DNA of 34,575 bases from Limnohabitans sp. (GTDB lineage Bacteria > Bacteroidota > Bacteroidia > Flavobacteriales > Flavobacteriaceae). The notes under the pieces are model-generated. The model did no database searches, was not told the DNA's origin, and saw only the letters and a list, made by a program, of their open reading frames with translations. The translations under genes were made by a program, and so were the position numbers. Below are positions 16,067 through 25,588 of this stretch, in pieces (within the stretch, counting starts at the first letter, position 1; each line of letters begins with the position of its first letter). The DNA is taken from contig JASGCW010000036.1 in NCBI GenBank assembly GCA_030053945.1, positions 1-34,575 on the forward strand, given 5' to 3'.

Positions 16067-19000
16067 ATGAGAAAAATACACCTACTGCTGTTATTATTTT
16101 CTTCTGTAATTGGAGTTTCTCAATCCATTTCAGTTAATACAACAACCTATACCGTTCCCCAACTTGTAACAGATGTTCTTGTAAATAGTCCTTGCTCCCA
16201 AGTTAGAAATATCACTTGGCGTACAGGTAGTAATTTTGGTTCCACAAACGGAATTGGCTATTTTACAAATACAAATCCGAGTTTTCCTTTAGCTAGCGGA
16301 GTTATTTTATCCACAGGCAATGTTTTAAATGCACCTGGTCCAAACTCTAGCATTTTGAGTGATGGCAACACAAGTTGGACTGGTGATACAGCTTTAGAAA
16401 CTACTCTTGCTGCATCTGGAATAACGATGAATTCAAGAAATGCGACTGTCTTAGAATTTGATTTTACAACTTATACCACTTTTTTTAATTTTCAATTTTT
16501 ATTTGCCTCTGAGGAATATGGTACTTTCCAATGTCAATCTCCAGATGCGTTTGCATTTTTACTAACCGATCAAACAACTGGTACAACCACAAATCTTGCT
16601 GTTGTACCTAGTACAACAACTCCTATTTCAGTACAAACAATTAGAAATAATTTATACAATTCAAGTTGTTCATCAGCTAATCCTACATATTTTGGATTAT
16701 TTAATGGAGGGTCTGCTGCTGCTGCTGCTGCAACAAATTTTAATGGTCAAACAATAGCTTTAAATGCCTCATCTACTTTAGTCCCTAACAGAAACTATCA
16801 TATTAAACTTGTTATTGCCGATGGAACAGATACTAATTATGATTCTGCTATTTTTCTTGGAGGAAGTAGTTTTCAATTTAATAACGATGTCTTAGGACCA
16901 GATTTAACAATTGCTAATAATACTGCCCTATGTTCAAATAATGGTATTAATCAAAACTATACTATAACTTCTGGTCTTGATCCAACTATTTTTAATTTCA
17001 GCTGGACACATAATGGAAGCCCAATTGGTGGTAATACTCCAAATTTAACCATAAATCAACCAGGCACCTACACCTTAACATATACAATTATTTCTACAGG
17101 TTGCGTTGTAGCAACTAATGATATAATTATTGAATATAACGCTGCCCTTAGCACACCAGACCCTGTAAACCTATACAAATGTAATTCTGGGTTACCTAAT
17201 TACACTTTCGATTTATCTTACAATAATGCCATAGTAAATCCATCTACTCTAAATACTGTTAGTTATCACGACACCCTTTTAGATGCTCAAAATAATGTAA
17301 ACCCATTAACTTCAAGTTTGAATGTAGCAGTTGCAAATTTGCCAAAAACAATTTGGGTTAGAATACAAAATTCAAATGGTTGTAGCACAGTTAAATCCTT
17401 TATTTTAGATTTAACCCCTCCCCCTACACCAACTAATCCAGGTACACAAACAGAATGTGAATCAAGTTTAGGTTCAGGAACAGCTGCTTTTGATTTGTCC
17501 GCTTTAAGTAATGGTATTTTAGGTAGTTTATCTACTCAATACAATATAAGCTATCACAACACAGCTGCTGATGCAAATGCAAATACTAATCCGATAAATA
17601 TTTCTAATCCATTAATCACTGGAAGCACAACAATATATGTTCGAGTAGAAAATAAAACAGATCCAAATTGTTATACTGTTATTAGTTTCAACCTTGTGGT
17701 AAAACCCAAACCTATATTAGATATTGTTCCAGATAAATATGTTTGTATAGAATATATATTACCAGCTTTAACTAATCCGGGAACTTATTATTCTGCACCT
17801 GGAGGACCAGGTGGCACAGGAGTAGTTTATCCTGTAGGTACACATATTACTACTAATCAAACTATATATATTTACCACGCAACAGGTGGAACACCTAGTT
17901 GCTACTCAGAAAATAGTTTTAAAGTTTTTGTGATTGGTGTAAATGATATTACGCCAGATAATATAAATGCATGTGACCAATCTGCATTACCTGCATATAC
18001 TCATCCTGGAATGCGTTATTTTAAATTGCCAGGTGGGCCTAGTGTTACAGGAAACGTTGAATATTTCCCAGGAACTACAATTATAAATACATTGGGAACA
18101 ACAACTATTTATACCTATTTTACGTTTACAGACACAACTTGTCCTAATATTGAAAGTCATTTTGATATAACTATAACAAAATCTCCAACTCTTAGCAACA
18201 CATTTACAAATCTATTTGATTGTACACAAGTAAGTACTTTACAAACCTTAGTGACTGATTTAGGAACTGCTAATTATTACACTTACGATGCAGTCACTGA
18301 CACTTACACAATCTTAACACTACCAATAACGTCAACAACACACGTATATGCTTTTGCTACAAATGGTATTTGTAGGTCTACTATTAAAGACTTTATGGTA
18401 TATATTGGTAGTTTAGGTATCCAACCTGTTAAAACTTGTGCTCCACCTTATACACTTACTCCAGCACCAGTTGGAGAATATAGAGATGCTCCTAACGGTG
18501 GAGGAAATGTTATACCACCTGGAAATATAACTGTTAATACTCGTGTTTATACTTATATTGCTGGAGCGACTTGTACTTATAATCAATATTTTGATATTAC
18601 TTTCTACAAACCTAGTTTGCCTACCGCGACAAATGTAACTAAATGTGAAAATTATACTTTACCAACTAATCCATATTCCCCTGCTGTTTCTGGTATTAGA
18701 TATTTTACTATGGCAGGAGGACCAGCAACAACAGGAAATATTGAAAAATTTGCAGGAGAAGTAATAACCACAACCACAACTTTATACATTTACAAAGAGT
18801 CTTCAGAAGTATTAACACCAGTTTGCTACGATGAAAAACCTTGGATAATTACTATATATCCAAAACCAATTATCGATTCTCGAGGTGATCAAGAAACTTG
18901 TACTTCATATACTCTTTCGGCTCTAATTGTTGGGCAATATTTTGATAATCCATATGACCCAAACAATCCAAGTGCACAAATTGCGTTACCTAGTTTGACA

Positions 19001-20443
19001 GTAAGAGTTAGTGACATTAATGCTCAAGATAGCCCTTCAACCAATGAAAAAATAATTTACATAACAGCAGTTAACCCAAGTGATCCATTTTGTTATACAG
19101 AAAGTTCATTCAAAATTAAATTTTGGGGACAATTTGCACATAAAATCGAAAATCAAAAAGTTTGTACTTCATATACTTTACCTGCATTACCTGCTAATAA
19201 TTTTTATTATAACGCATCACATTTGGCAGGCGGTGGTACTGTGATTCCTGCTGGTACTGTATATACATCTGCAAGTGTAGTCTCACCAATTTATATCTAT
19301 ACTGAAAGTCCTGATAGATTTGGAGGTGTTTGTAAAGACGAATCTTCATTCACAATAACTATTATAGATGCTCCTATAGCCAACACTGTAACTACGCAAG
19401 TTCCTTGTGACACTTACACAGGAAATAATAGTACAAATTTTGATGGAATTTATCAATTTAATTTAACTCAATATGAATCTCAAGTGTTAGGTACACAAAC
19501 ACCAACAAACTATAGTTTTAAATATTTTAAAACACAAACTGATGCGTTAAGTTCGACAGCAACAGCACTGATAGATGAAAATTTAAGTACTACAAATTTT
19601 GAATATACGAATAGTACCAATCCTGAGACAATTTGGGTAAGAATTTATAATACAGCTAATCCTGATATGTGCTATGGAGTTACACCAATTGTGCTAAATG
19701 TTAATCCTCTTCCTGATCCTCAATTAGAAAAAGAATATTTTTTATGTATAAACAACAATGGTGGAGCAACTAGTGTTAATTTAAATTGTAGAGTACCTGC
19801 AGCAGGGCATAGTTTTTCTTGGACTCAAAATGGTACGCCTTATGGTAGCAACTCCCCTATCATAACTGTAAATCAACCTGGCACTTACGAAGTAACTGTG
19901 AAAAACCTTGCTAGTAATTGTGAAAATAAAACCAGCACCACGGTTACAACCTATTCGCCACAAATTGAAATTATTTATAGTGATGCTTTTGAAGAACCGG
20001 CTTATATAACAGTAAATGTTATTGGTAGTGGTACTGGAAATTACGAGTATCAATTAGACAACAATCATTATCAAGAAAGTAATATTTTCTATAATGTCAG
20101 TCCAGGAGAACATATTATTTCTGTTAGAGACAAAACTGGAATCTGCTCTCCAGCACCATTAAAAGCAGTAATCATTACATATCCTAAGTTTTTCACTCCG
20201 AATGGTGATGGATATAATGACACTTGGAATATCAAAAGTTTAACATCAACCAACCCAAATGCACCTATATTTATATTTGACAGATATGGTAAATTAATAA
20301 AAGAGATTACACCTTCTTCCTCTGGTTGGGATGGTACTTATAATGGTCAACCATTACCATCGACTGATTATTGGTTTACTGTTGAATTTAACGAAAAAGG
20401 AAGCACAAGAATATTCAAAGCCCATTTTTCTTTAAAACGCTAA
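16067..20443 (+). CDS. Large T9SS type B-secreted adhesin (choice-of-anchor L, repeat modules)
   Basis: A 1458-residue surface protein. After a signal peptide (residues 1-19) comes a choice-of-anchor L domain to about 272 (LFASEEYGTFQCQSPDAFAF is diagnostic). Two Ig-like units with FSWTHNGSPIG / FSWTQNGTPYG and NQPGTY motifs lie near 280-355 and 1220-1295. Three units with an FDLS/FNLT start and an IWVRI or IYVRV strand lie near 365-545 and 1130-1210. Between them are about six shorter repeats (C..YTLPAL, PGGP, TIYIY, C..ESSF). The last 85 residues (FFTPNGDGYNDTWNI to HFSLKR) are the gliding-motility-associated CHU_C domain, the type B signal for export through T9SS and attachment to the cell surface. 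A six-alanine run from a GCT repeat occurs at 16715-16732. Binding partner unknown. Confidence 0.93.
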   Translation: MRKIHLLLLLFSSVIGVSQSISVNTTTYTVPQLVTDVLVNSPCSQVRNITWRTGSNFGSTNGIGYFTNTNPSFPLASGVILSTGNVLNAPGPNSSILSDGNTSWTGDTALETTLAASGITMNSRNATVLEFDFTTYTTFFNFQFLFASEEYGTFQCQSPDAFAFLLTDQTTGTTTNLAVVPSTTTPISVQTIRNNLYNSSCSSANPTYFGLFNGGSAAAAAATNFNGQTIALNASSTLVPNRNYHIKLVIADGTDTNYDSAIFLGGSSFQFNNDVLGPDLTIANNTALCSNNGINQNYTITSGLDPTIFNFSWTHNGSPIGGNTPNLTINQPGTYTLTYTIISTGCVVATNDIIIEYNAALSTPDPVNLYKCNSGLPNYTFDLSYNNAIVNPSTLNTVSYHDTLLDAQNNVNPLTSSLNVAVANLPKTIWVRIQNSNGCSTVKSFILDLTPPPTPTNPGTQTECESSLGSGTAAFDLSALSNGILGSLSTQYNISYHNTAADANANTNPINISNPLITGSTTIYVRVENKTDPNCYTVISFNLVVKPKPILDIVPDKYVCIEYILPALTNPGTYYSAPGGPGGTGVVYPVGTHITTNQTIYIYHATGGTPSCYSENSFKVFVIGVNDITPDNINACDQSALPAYTHPGMRYFKLPGGPSVTGNVEYFPGTTIINTLGTTTIYTYFTFTDTTCPNIESHFDITITKSPTLSNTFTNLFDCTQVSTLQTLVTDLGTANYYTYDAVTDTYTILTLPITSTTHVYAFATNGICRSTIKDFMVYIGSLGIQPVKTCAPPYTLTPAPVGEYRDAPNGGGNVIPPGNITVNTRVYTYIAGATCTYNQYFDITFYKPSLPTATNVTKCENYTLPTNPYSPAVSGIRYFTMAGGPATTGNIEKFAGEVITTTTTLYIYKESSEVLTPVCYDEKPWIITIYPKPIIDSRGDQETCTSYTLSALIVGQYFDNPYDPNNPSAQIALPSLTVRVSDINAQDSPSTNEKIIYITAVNPSDPFCYTESSFKIKFWGQFAHKIENQKVCTSYTLPALPANNFYYNASHLAGGGTVIPAGTVYTSASVVSPIYIYTESPDRFGGVCKDESSFTITIIDAPIANTVTTQVPCDTYTGNNSTNFDGIYQFNLTQYESQVLGTQTPTNYSFKYFKTQTDALSSTATALIDENLSTTNFEYTNSTNPETIWVRIYNTANPDMCYGVTPIVLNVNPLPDPQLEKEYFLCINNNGGATSVNLNCRVPAAGHSFSWTQNGTPYGSNSPIITVNQPGTYEVTVKNLASNCENKTSTTVTTYSPQIEIIYSDAFEEPAYITVNVIGSGTGNYEYQLDNNHYQESNIFYNVSPGEHIISVRDKTGICSPAPLKAVIITYPKFFTPNGDGYNDTWNIKSLTSTNPNAPIFIFDRYGKLIKEITPSSSGWDGTYNGQPLPSTDYWFTVEFNEKGSTRIFKAHFSLKR
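16715..16732 (+). repeat. GCT microsatellite inside the adhesin gene
   Basis: Five GCT codons and one GCA encode six consecutive alanines in the choice-of-anchor L domain. Because the unit is three bases, length changes would alter the alanine count without shifting the frame. Confidence 0.6.
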
Positions 20444-20462
20444 TTTTTAAAATATTATCAAT

Positions 20463-20491
20463 AAAAAAGTCCCGATCTTCGGGACTTTTTT
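20463..20491 (+). terminator. Intrinsic terminator of the adhesin gene
   Basis: A 13-bp stem (AAAAAAGTCCCGA with TCGGGACTTTTTT) with a 3-nt loop ends in a T run, 20 nt after the adhesin stop codon. It makes the adhesin and the downstream barrel protein separate transcription units. Confidence 0.9.
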
Positions 20492-20579
20492 GTTAAATAT
20501 ATCTTAAAAAATGTAACATACCGTATTTTACAACGTCTAGTACATCAAAATCGTCAATCTGATCATATTTAAAATTATT

Positions 20580-22979
20580 ATGAAAAAATTCTTATCCCTT
20601 TGGGCGCTTTTACTTACATTTTTCATGCAAGCGCAAACATCTGTCCCCGTCACTAATCCTTTAAACATAGGAAGTATTTCGGGTAAAATAACAGAAAAGA
20701 AAACCAATTCTCCTATTGCTTATGCTTCTGTAACTGTAAAAGATGGAGACAAAGTAATATCTGGAGCTATCACTAAAGAAAATGGAAATTTTACTGTAAC
20801 TAATTTACCATTTAAAGATTTACTTTTAGAAATTCAGTATATGGGATTCAAAAAATACAGTAAAAGTTTTAATCTTTCTACAGAAAATAAAAACTTAAAC
20901 TTAAATACCATTGCTCTTGAAGAAGAAGCTACTGAATTAAAAGAAGTTTCTATAGTAAAAGAAAAATCTACTATCGAACAAAAAATAGACCGTAAAGTTA
21001 TTACCGTTGGTAAAGATTTAGTTTCCGCTGGTGCAACAGCCGCAGAGATTATGAATAATATACCTTCTGTTGGCATAGACCAACAAAACAATACTGTAAG
21101 TTTGAGAGGTAATGAAAATGTAAAAATTTTTATTGACGGAAAGCCTTCCAACTTAACTCCAATGCAAGCATTACAACAAATCCCATCAACTTCAATAAAA
21201 CAAATTGAATTGATTACAAATCCTTCTGCAAAATACAACCCAGAAGGAATGAGCGGAATTATCAATATTGTATTGAATAAAAATGCAATAATGGGTTTTA
21301 ATGGGAACATTAATACTGGAGTAAATTTTGGAATTACGCCGAAATTCAATGGTTCATTGGATATGAACTATAGAGTAAATAAATTTAATTTCTACACTAC
21401 TCAATCTACCTATTTAGGACAAAACAGAAATAGAGGAAATATTATAACCGAAACTTTTAACGGTAGTAATAATAACACTATGGATTTTTACATCCGTAAT
21501 GACAATAAAAACTATTTCACAAAAACTGGTCTTGATTTTTATTTGAATGATAAAAACACATTATCATTTTATACTATTCAATCTTTTGATAATGAAGAAG
21601 GATTTTTCAAAACAGATATAAACTATACAACTGGTTCAAATCCTAACATAAGCCAAATTATGAGTCCTATTTCTAAAACAAGAAGTGAAACTTACAATTT
21701 AGTGTATAGAAAAAAATTCGATAAAGCGGATAGAACTTTAGATATCGAAGCTAATTATAATAAAAATAACGAACCTGAAGATACAAGAATTTTAAATGGA
21801 AATTTAGACGTATTAAGCACAAATCAGATTTCCAATAAGAATGATAATTTAATTTTCAATATTGATTATTCAACGCCAATAAGTGATAAAGCAAAAGTTG
21901 AATTGGGTGTAGAAAGTCGCTTTGATGGAACAAAAAACAACTTTGATATTAACTCAATCTATAATTCTGATTTTGATTATAAAAGAAACATTCAATCAGG
22001 CTATTTTAACTATAGCAGAAATTCAGGAAAATGGGAATATCAATTAGGAACAAGAGTTGAAAGTTATGATGTAAAAGCTGATTTCAGACAATTAGGACAA
22101 AATCCAGGTCAATTTAAGGATTATATTTTTACATTTTATCCATCTGCATTCTTTACTTATAATGCATCTGAAAAAAATTCATTCAATTTTAGTTATTCTC
22201 GTCGTGTAGATAGACCTAACTTAGGTCAAGTTAACCCAATTAGAAAATGGACTAGCCCTACAATAGATCAAGTTGGTAATTCTGATTTAAAACCACAATT
22301 CACAAACTCACTTGAAACCAACTATACAAGAAAAACAAAAATAGGCTCTATAACTACCGGTGCATTTTTCAGATACATAAATGATGAAATTGATCAGGTT
22401 TTATACAAAAGCACGTTCGATCCAAATAAAAAAGTTTTAACATTTGCTAATTTTAACCACAACACTCAATATGGAGTTGAAGTATCTGGAAACTTAGATT
22501 TTAAAAAATGGTGGAGTTTAAATTTTGGAGTAGATAGCTATTTCAAAAACACAAAAGGCACAGTACAAGATGCTAATGGTGATTTCTTTGAAAAAACAGT
22601 AAATGCAACTGTATTCAATGCAAGAATGAATCATACTTTCAAATTAACTAAAGATTTTAGACTAATTTGGTTTACAATGTATAGAGCACCAGAGAATGGA
22701 TTACAATTTTCTAGCAAAGAAATGTGGAAAACAGATTTAGGTGCAAGAGTAAACATATTAAAAGGTAAAGGAACTTTTAGTGTTCGCTACAACGATATCT
22801 TCAATCAAATGAGAGCTCGCTTTACTAATAATTATCCAGACAAAATTGATGGTCAATTTAGATGGGAAAGCCAAACTGTGAATGTTAACTTTAGCTATCG
22901 TTTTGGTTCTGGAAAAGACAGAGCTTTACAACGCAAACAGCGCGAACAAAACGAAACACAAGGGGGAGGATTATTTTAA
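20580..22979 (+). CDS. TonB-dependent receptor-like outer membrane beta-barrel protein
   Basis: A 799-residue outer-membrane protein with a signal peptide (MKKFLSLWALLLTFFMQAQ). Residues about 33-118 are a carboxypeptidase-regulatory-like beta sandwich (ISGKITEKKTNSPIAYASVT), about 130-235 form the plug (EIMNNIPSVGIDQQNNTVSL, then IFIDGKP and ITNPSAKYNPEGMSGIINI), and about 380-790 form the barrel of the OMP_b-brl_3 class, ending in VNFSYRFGSGKDR and a short Q-rich tail. This SusC-unrelated class is common in Flavobacteria; the ligand is generally unknown. There is no SusD-like partner next door, which argues against a polysaccharide utilisation locus. It lies between two terminators, so it is monocistronic. 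Confidence 0.93.
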   Translation: MKKFLSLWALLLTFFMQAQTSVPVTNPLNIGSISGKITEKKTNSPIAYASVTVKDGDKVISGAITKENGNFTVTNLPFKDLLLEIQYMGFKKYSKSFNLSTENKNLNLNTIALEEEATELKEVSIVKEKSTIEQKIDRKVITVGKDLVSAGATAAEIMNNIPSVGIDQQNNTVSLRGNENVKIFIDGKPSNLTPMQALQQIPSTSIKQIELITNPSAKYNPEGMSGIINIVLNKNAIMGFNGNINTGVNFGITPKFNGSLDMNYRVNKFNFYTTQSTYLGQNRNRGNIITETFNGSNNNTMDFYIRNDNKNYFTKTGLDFYLNDKNTLSFYTIQSFDNEEGFFKTDINYTTGSNPNISQIMSPISKTRSETYNLVYRKKFDKADRTLDIEANYNKNNEPEDTRILNGNLDVLSTNQISNKNDNLIFNIDYSTPISDKAKVELGVESRFDGTKNNFDINSIYNSDFDYKRNIQSGYFNYSRNSGKWEYQLGTRVESYDVKADFRQLGQNPGQFKDYIFTFYPSAFFTYNASEKNSFNFSYSRRVDRPNLGQVNPIRKWTSPTIDQVGNSDLKPQFTNSLETNYTRKTKIGSITTGAFFRYINDEIDQVLYKSTFDPNKKVLTFANFNHNTQYGVEVSGNLDFKKWWSLNFGVDSYFKNTKGTVQDANGDFFEKTVNATVFNARMNHTFKLTKDFRLIWFTMYRAPENGLQFSSKEMWKTDLGARVNILKGKGTFSVRYNDIFNQMRARFTNNYPDKIDGQFRWESQTVNVNFSYRFGSGKDRALQRKQREQNETQGGGLF

Positions 22980-22994
22980 TGAGCCATTATAAAC

Positions 22995-23025
22995 AAAAGA
23001 CCTCGAAGTTGAACTTCGAGGTCTT
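22995..23025. terminator. Bidirectional intrinsic terminator
   Basis: A 14-bp stem (AAGACCTCGAAGTT with AACTTCGAGGTCTT) around a tight loop, flanked by A and T runs. It sits between the convergent barrel-protein and cyclophilin genes and ends one base before the cyclophilin stop codon. Confidence 0.9.
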
Positions 23026-23026
23026 T

Positions 23027-23647
23027 TTATTTAAGTATAATTACTTTGTGAATAGAATCTAATTCAGGAAACATTTTTAAAAACTCTTTCCTATTTACAG
23101 CTAGTGAATCATAAACTTTCATAGTTTTATTTCCGTAGTTACCATACAGTTTTTCCACTACATCCATTCCTTTAGTTACTTTTCCTAGTGTAGGAAATCC
23201 TTTCACTTGATTATAAAAAACCGTATCGAGTTTTATATTATCTTTCAAATTGATAAAAAGGTGATTGCCTCTGGAATTTTTCCCTGCACGAGCATAACTA
23301 ATCGTTGCTTTTAAATTACTCCCTTTGACAACCTCATCTTCAACTTTAAATTTATCCCAATTATTTGCTGTTTTTGTAGAATCCATATGTCCAAACTGAA
23401 CAACAAAATTAGGTACCACTCTATAGAAAATTGTGTGATCGTAAAAATGATGTTTAATTTGTTGATAAACTCTATCTACAGCTTTTGGAGATAGATTTCT
23501 TTCGAAACCAATTTCAAAATTTCCCTTTGAAGTTTCAAATCGAGCTTGAAAAGTATCCGGTGCTTTCTCATTTAACCAACTAGGGCTAAAAGTTTGTTTC
23601 CCGCAACTCAGAGCCAAAAATGATACTAAAAGAATAGATTTCTTCAT
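23027..23647 (-). CDS. Cyclophilin-type peptidyl-prolyl isomerase, lipoprotein
   Basis: A 206-residue lipoprotein with signal peptide and lipobox LALSC; the start is the ATG at 23647, not the TTG one codon earlier. The cyclophilin fold is recognisable from FETSKGNFEIGFERNLSPKA, YDHTIFYRVVPNFVVQFG (the catalytic arginine strand and FVVQFG, usually FMIQGG), ISYARAGKNSRGNHLFINL (usually S.AMAR...SQFFI) and FPTLGKVTKGMDVVEKL. Several canonical residues differ (QGG to QFG, SQFFI to NHLFI), so isomerase activity may be weak, as in many Bacteroidetes periplasmic cyclophilins. Its start is 3 nt after the fabH stop, so it is co-transcribed with fabH, though no functional link is obvious. Confidence 0.88.
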   Translation of the reverse strand: MKKSILLVSFLALSCGKQTFSPSWLNEKAPDTFQARFETSKGNFEIGFERNLSPKAVDRVYQQIKHHFYDHTIFYRVVPNFVVQFGHMDSTKTANNWDKFKVEDEVVKGSNLKATISYARAGKNSRGNHLFINLKDNIKLDTVFYNQVKGFPTLGKVTKGMDVVEKLYGNYGNKTMKVYDSLAVNRKEFLKMFPELDSIHKVIILK

Positions 23648-23650
23648 CAA

Positions 23651-24658
23651 TTACCATTTTATAATTGCACTTGCCCAAGTAAATCCAGAACCAAATGCAG
23701 CTAATACAACAGTATCACCTTCTTTTATTTTACCTTTTTCCCAAGCTTCAGTCAAAGCAATAGGAATAGATGCAGCTGTTGTATTTCCGTACTCCATTAT
23801 ATTGTTATACACTTGATCATCTGTCAATTGGAATTTTTGTTGGATAAACTGAGAAATTCTTAAGTTAGCTTGATGTGGAATTAACATATCAATATCCGAA
23901 ACCTCAAGATTATTTGTCTTTAAACCTTCCATTATTACTTCACTAAAACGAACTACTGCATTTTTGAATACAAATTGTCCGTTCATATATGGATAATAAC
24001 TTTCGTCTTCAGGATTATTGTCTGCTATAATATCTGTAACCCAACGCTTACCCATTCCCGGTGCAATTAATGCTAATTCTTCAGCGTATTGCCCTTCAGA
24101 ATGTAAATGAGTAGATAAAATTCCTTTTGTTAAATCTTCTTCTCTGGAAAGAATTGCAGCTCCTGCTCCATCTCCAAAGATTACTGATACACCTCTACCT
24201 CGAGTTGTAAAATCTAATCCTCTTGAATGTACTTCAGAACCAATAACTAAAATATTTTTATACATACCCGTTTTTATATATTGGTCTGCAATCGAAATTG
24301 CATAAACAAACCCTGAACATTGATTGCGAACATCAACTGCTCCAACTGTTCTAAGTCCTAAATCTCTTTGAACCAAAACTCCTGGTCCAGGAAAATAATA
24401 ATCTGGACTTAAAGTGGCAAAGATTACAAAATCGATATCTTCTTTATTTATTCCAGCTCTTTCTATGGCAACTTTAGCGGCTTTTACCCCCATTGAAGTA
24501 GTTGTATCTTCAGATGAATTTACATGTCTTCTTCTTTTTATCCCTGTTCTTTCTTGGATCCATTCATCATTGGTATCCATAATTTTAGATAAATCATCAT
24601 TAGTTACCACATTTTCTGGAACATAATAACCCAATCCTGTAATTTTAGAATGATACAT
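23651..24658 (-). CDS. fabH: 3-oxoacyl-ACP synthase III (FabH)
   Basis: A 335-residue condensing enzyme that joins acetyl-CoA (or branched acyl-CoA) with malonyl-ACP to start fatty acid synthesis. The catalytic triad is visible as Cys114 (VRNQCSGFVYA), His262 (IPHQANLR) and Asn292 (EYGNTTAAS). The opening TGLGYYVPENVVTNDDL and DEWIQERTGI motifs and the FGDGAGAAIL segment are typical. The length matches the family. It is not next to plsX or rpmF as the primary fabH often is, and it has its own promoter, so it could be a second KAS III paralogue. It is followed by the cyclophilin gene in one operon. Confidence 0.93.
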   Translation of the reverse strand: MYHSKITGLGYYVPENVVTNDDLSKIMDTNDEWIQERTGIKRRRHVNSSEDTTTSMGVKAAKVAIERAGINKEDIDFVIFATLSPDYYFPGPGVLVQRDLGLRTVGAVDVRNQCSGFVYAISIADQYIKTGMYKNILVIGSEVHSRGLDFTTRGRGVSVIFGDGAGAAILSREEDLTKGILSTHLHSEGQYAEELALIAPGMGKRWVTDIIADNNPEDESYYPYMNGQFVFKNAVVRFSEVIMEGLKTNNLEVSDIDMLIPHQANLRISQFIQQKFQLTDDQVYNNIMEYGNTTAASIPIALTEAWEKGKIKEGDTVVLAAFGSGFTWASAIIKW

Positions 24659-24692
24659 ACTTACTTTATTTTTTTAGTTAAAAACCAGTCTA

Positions 24693-24723
24693 CAAAGTTA
24701 ACTCTTATTAAAAAATTAACAAA
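24693..24723 (-). promoter_or_regulatory. Bacteroidetes promoter of fabH
   Basis: On the minus strand, TTTG at 24720-24723, a 19-nt spacer and TAACTTTG at 24693-24700 match the -33/-7 consensus. The -7 box begins 35 nt upstream of the fabH ATG, giving a leader of about 28 nt. Confidence 0.65.
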
Positions 24724-24812
24724 CCAAGTTGTACTTTTTTTGCATAATAATAAAAATCGAATTACTTAAATTTGTAAAAAATTGGATACTATTTCTTAAT
24801 ACGATTTTTGCT

Positions 24813-25586
24813 ATGGATTATTTTGTTATATGCATTGTTGCATTTATAGGTTCTGGACTCACACTTTTCTCAGGATTTGGATTAGGAACACTTTTATTAC
24901 CAGTTTTTGGTATCTTTTTCCCTATAGAAATAGCCATAGTTTTAACTGCGATAGTTCATTTTTTAAATAATATTTTCAAATTCATTTTATTTGGAAAAAA
25001 TGCAGATAAAAATGTAGTTTTAAAATTTGGTCTTCCTGCTATTTTATTTGCTTTTCTAGGAGCTAAATTATTAGATTTCTTAAGCCACGAAAGCATTATT
25101 TATTCTTATACCTTAAATCATAAAACCATAAATATCACATTACTTAAAATAACCATAGGCATACTACTCATAGTGTTTGCACTTTTTGATTTTATTCCAA
25201 AATTTAAAAAAATGGAATTTGACAAGAAATATTTATCGCTGGGTGGAATATTCAGTGGTTTTTTCGGTGGGATTTCTGGACATCAAGGTGCCTTAAGGAG
25301 TGCTTTTTTAGTTAGAGCGGGTCTTAGCAAAGAAGTGTTTGTAGCAACAGGTGTTGTAATTGCCTGTATGATTGATGTAACTCGATTAAGCGTGTATATA
25401 CCTAAAATTATATCAAATGAGATTAGTTTAGACTATAAACTAATCTCATTTGCAACAATTTCTGCTTTTATAGGAGTATATTTTGGTAATAAATTATTAC
25501 AAAAAACAACTATAAGAACAATCCAAAATATAGTTGCTGTTTTATTATTAATTTATGGAGGGTTATTAATCTTAGGTATAATTTAA
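24813..25586 (+). CDS. TSUP-family permease (TauE/SafE-like)
   Basis: A 257-residue inner-membrane protein with about eight hydrophobic helices. The N-terminal FIGSGLTLFSGFGLGTLLLP and the mid-protein FSGFFGGISGHQGALRSAFL segments are the paired family motifs of TauE/SafE/TSUP transporters, proposed to move sulfite, sulfonates or other organic anions. I chose the ATG at 24813 since it puts the first helix at the N-terminus; a frame continues upstream to a TTG at 24729, but that extension is basic and overlaps the fabH promoter. The gene is convergent with the threonine aldolase gene, two bases away, and no terminator is visible there. Confidence 0.87.
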   Translation: MDYFVICIVAFIGSGLTLFSGFGLGTLLLPVFGIFFPIEIAIVLTAIVHFLNNIFKFILFGKNADKNVVLKFGLPAILFAFLGAKLLDFLSHESIIYSYTLNHKTINITLLKITIGILLIVFALFDFIPKFKKMEFDKKYLSLGGIFSGFFGGISGHQGALRSAFLVRAGLSKEVFVATGVVIACMIDVTRLSVYIPKIISNEISLDYKLISFATISAFIGVYFGNKLLQKTTIRTIQNIVAVLLLIYGGLLILGII

Positions 25587-25588
25587 AC

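Noticed and set aside
20834..21349. 171-codon reverse-strand frame inside the TonB-type receptor gene
   Set aside because: It lies fully within the plug-coding region; hydrophobic, Ile/Phe-rich shadow translation.
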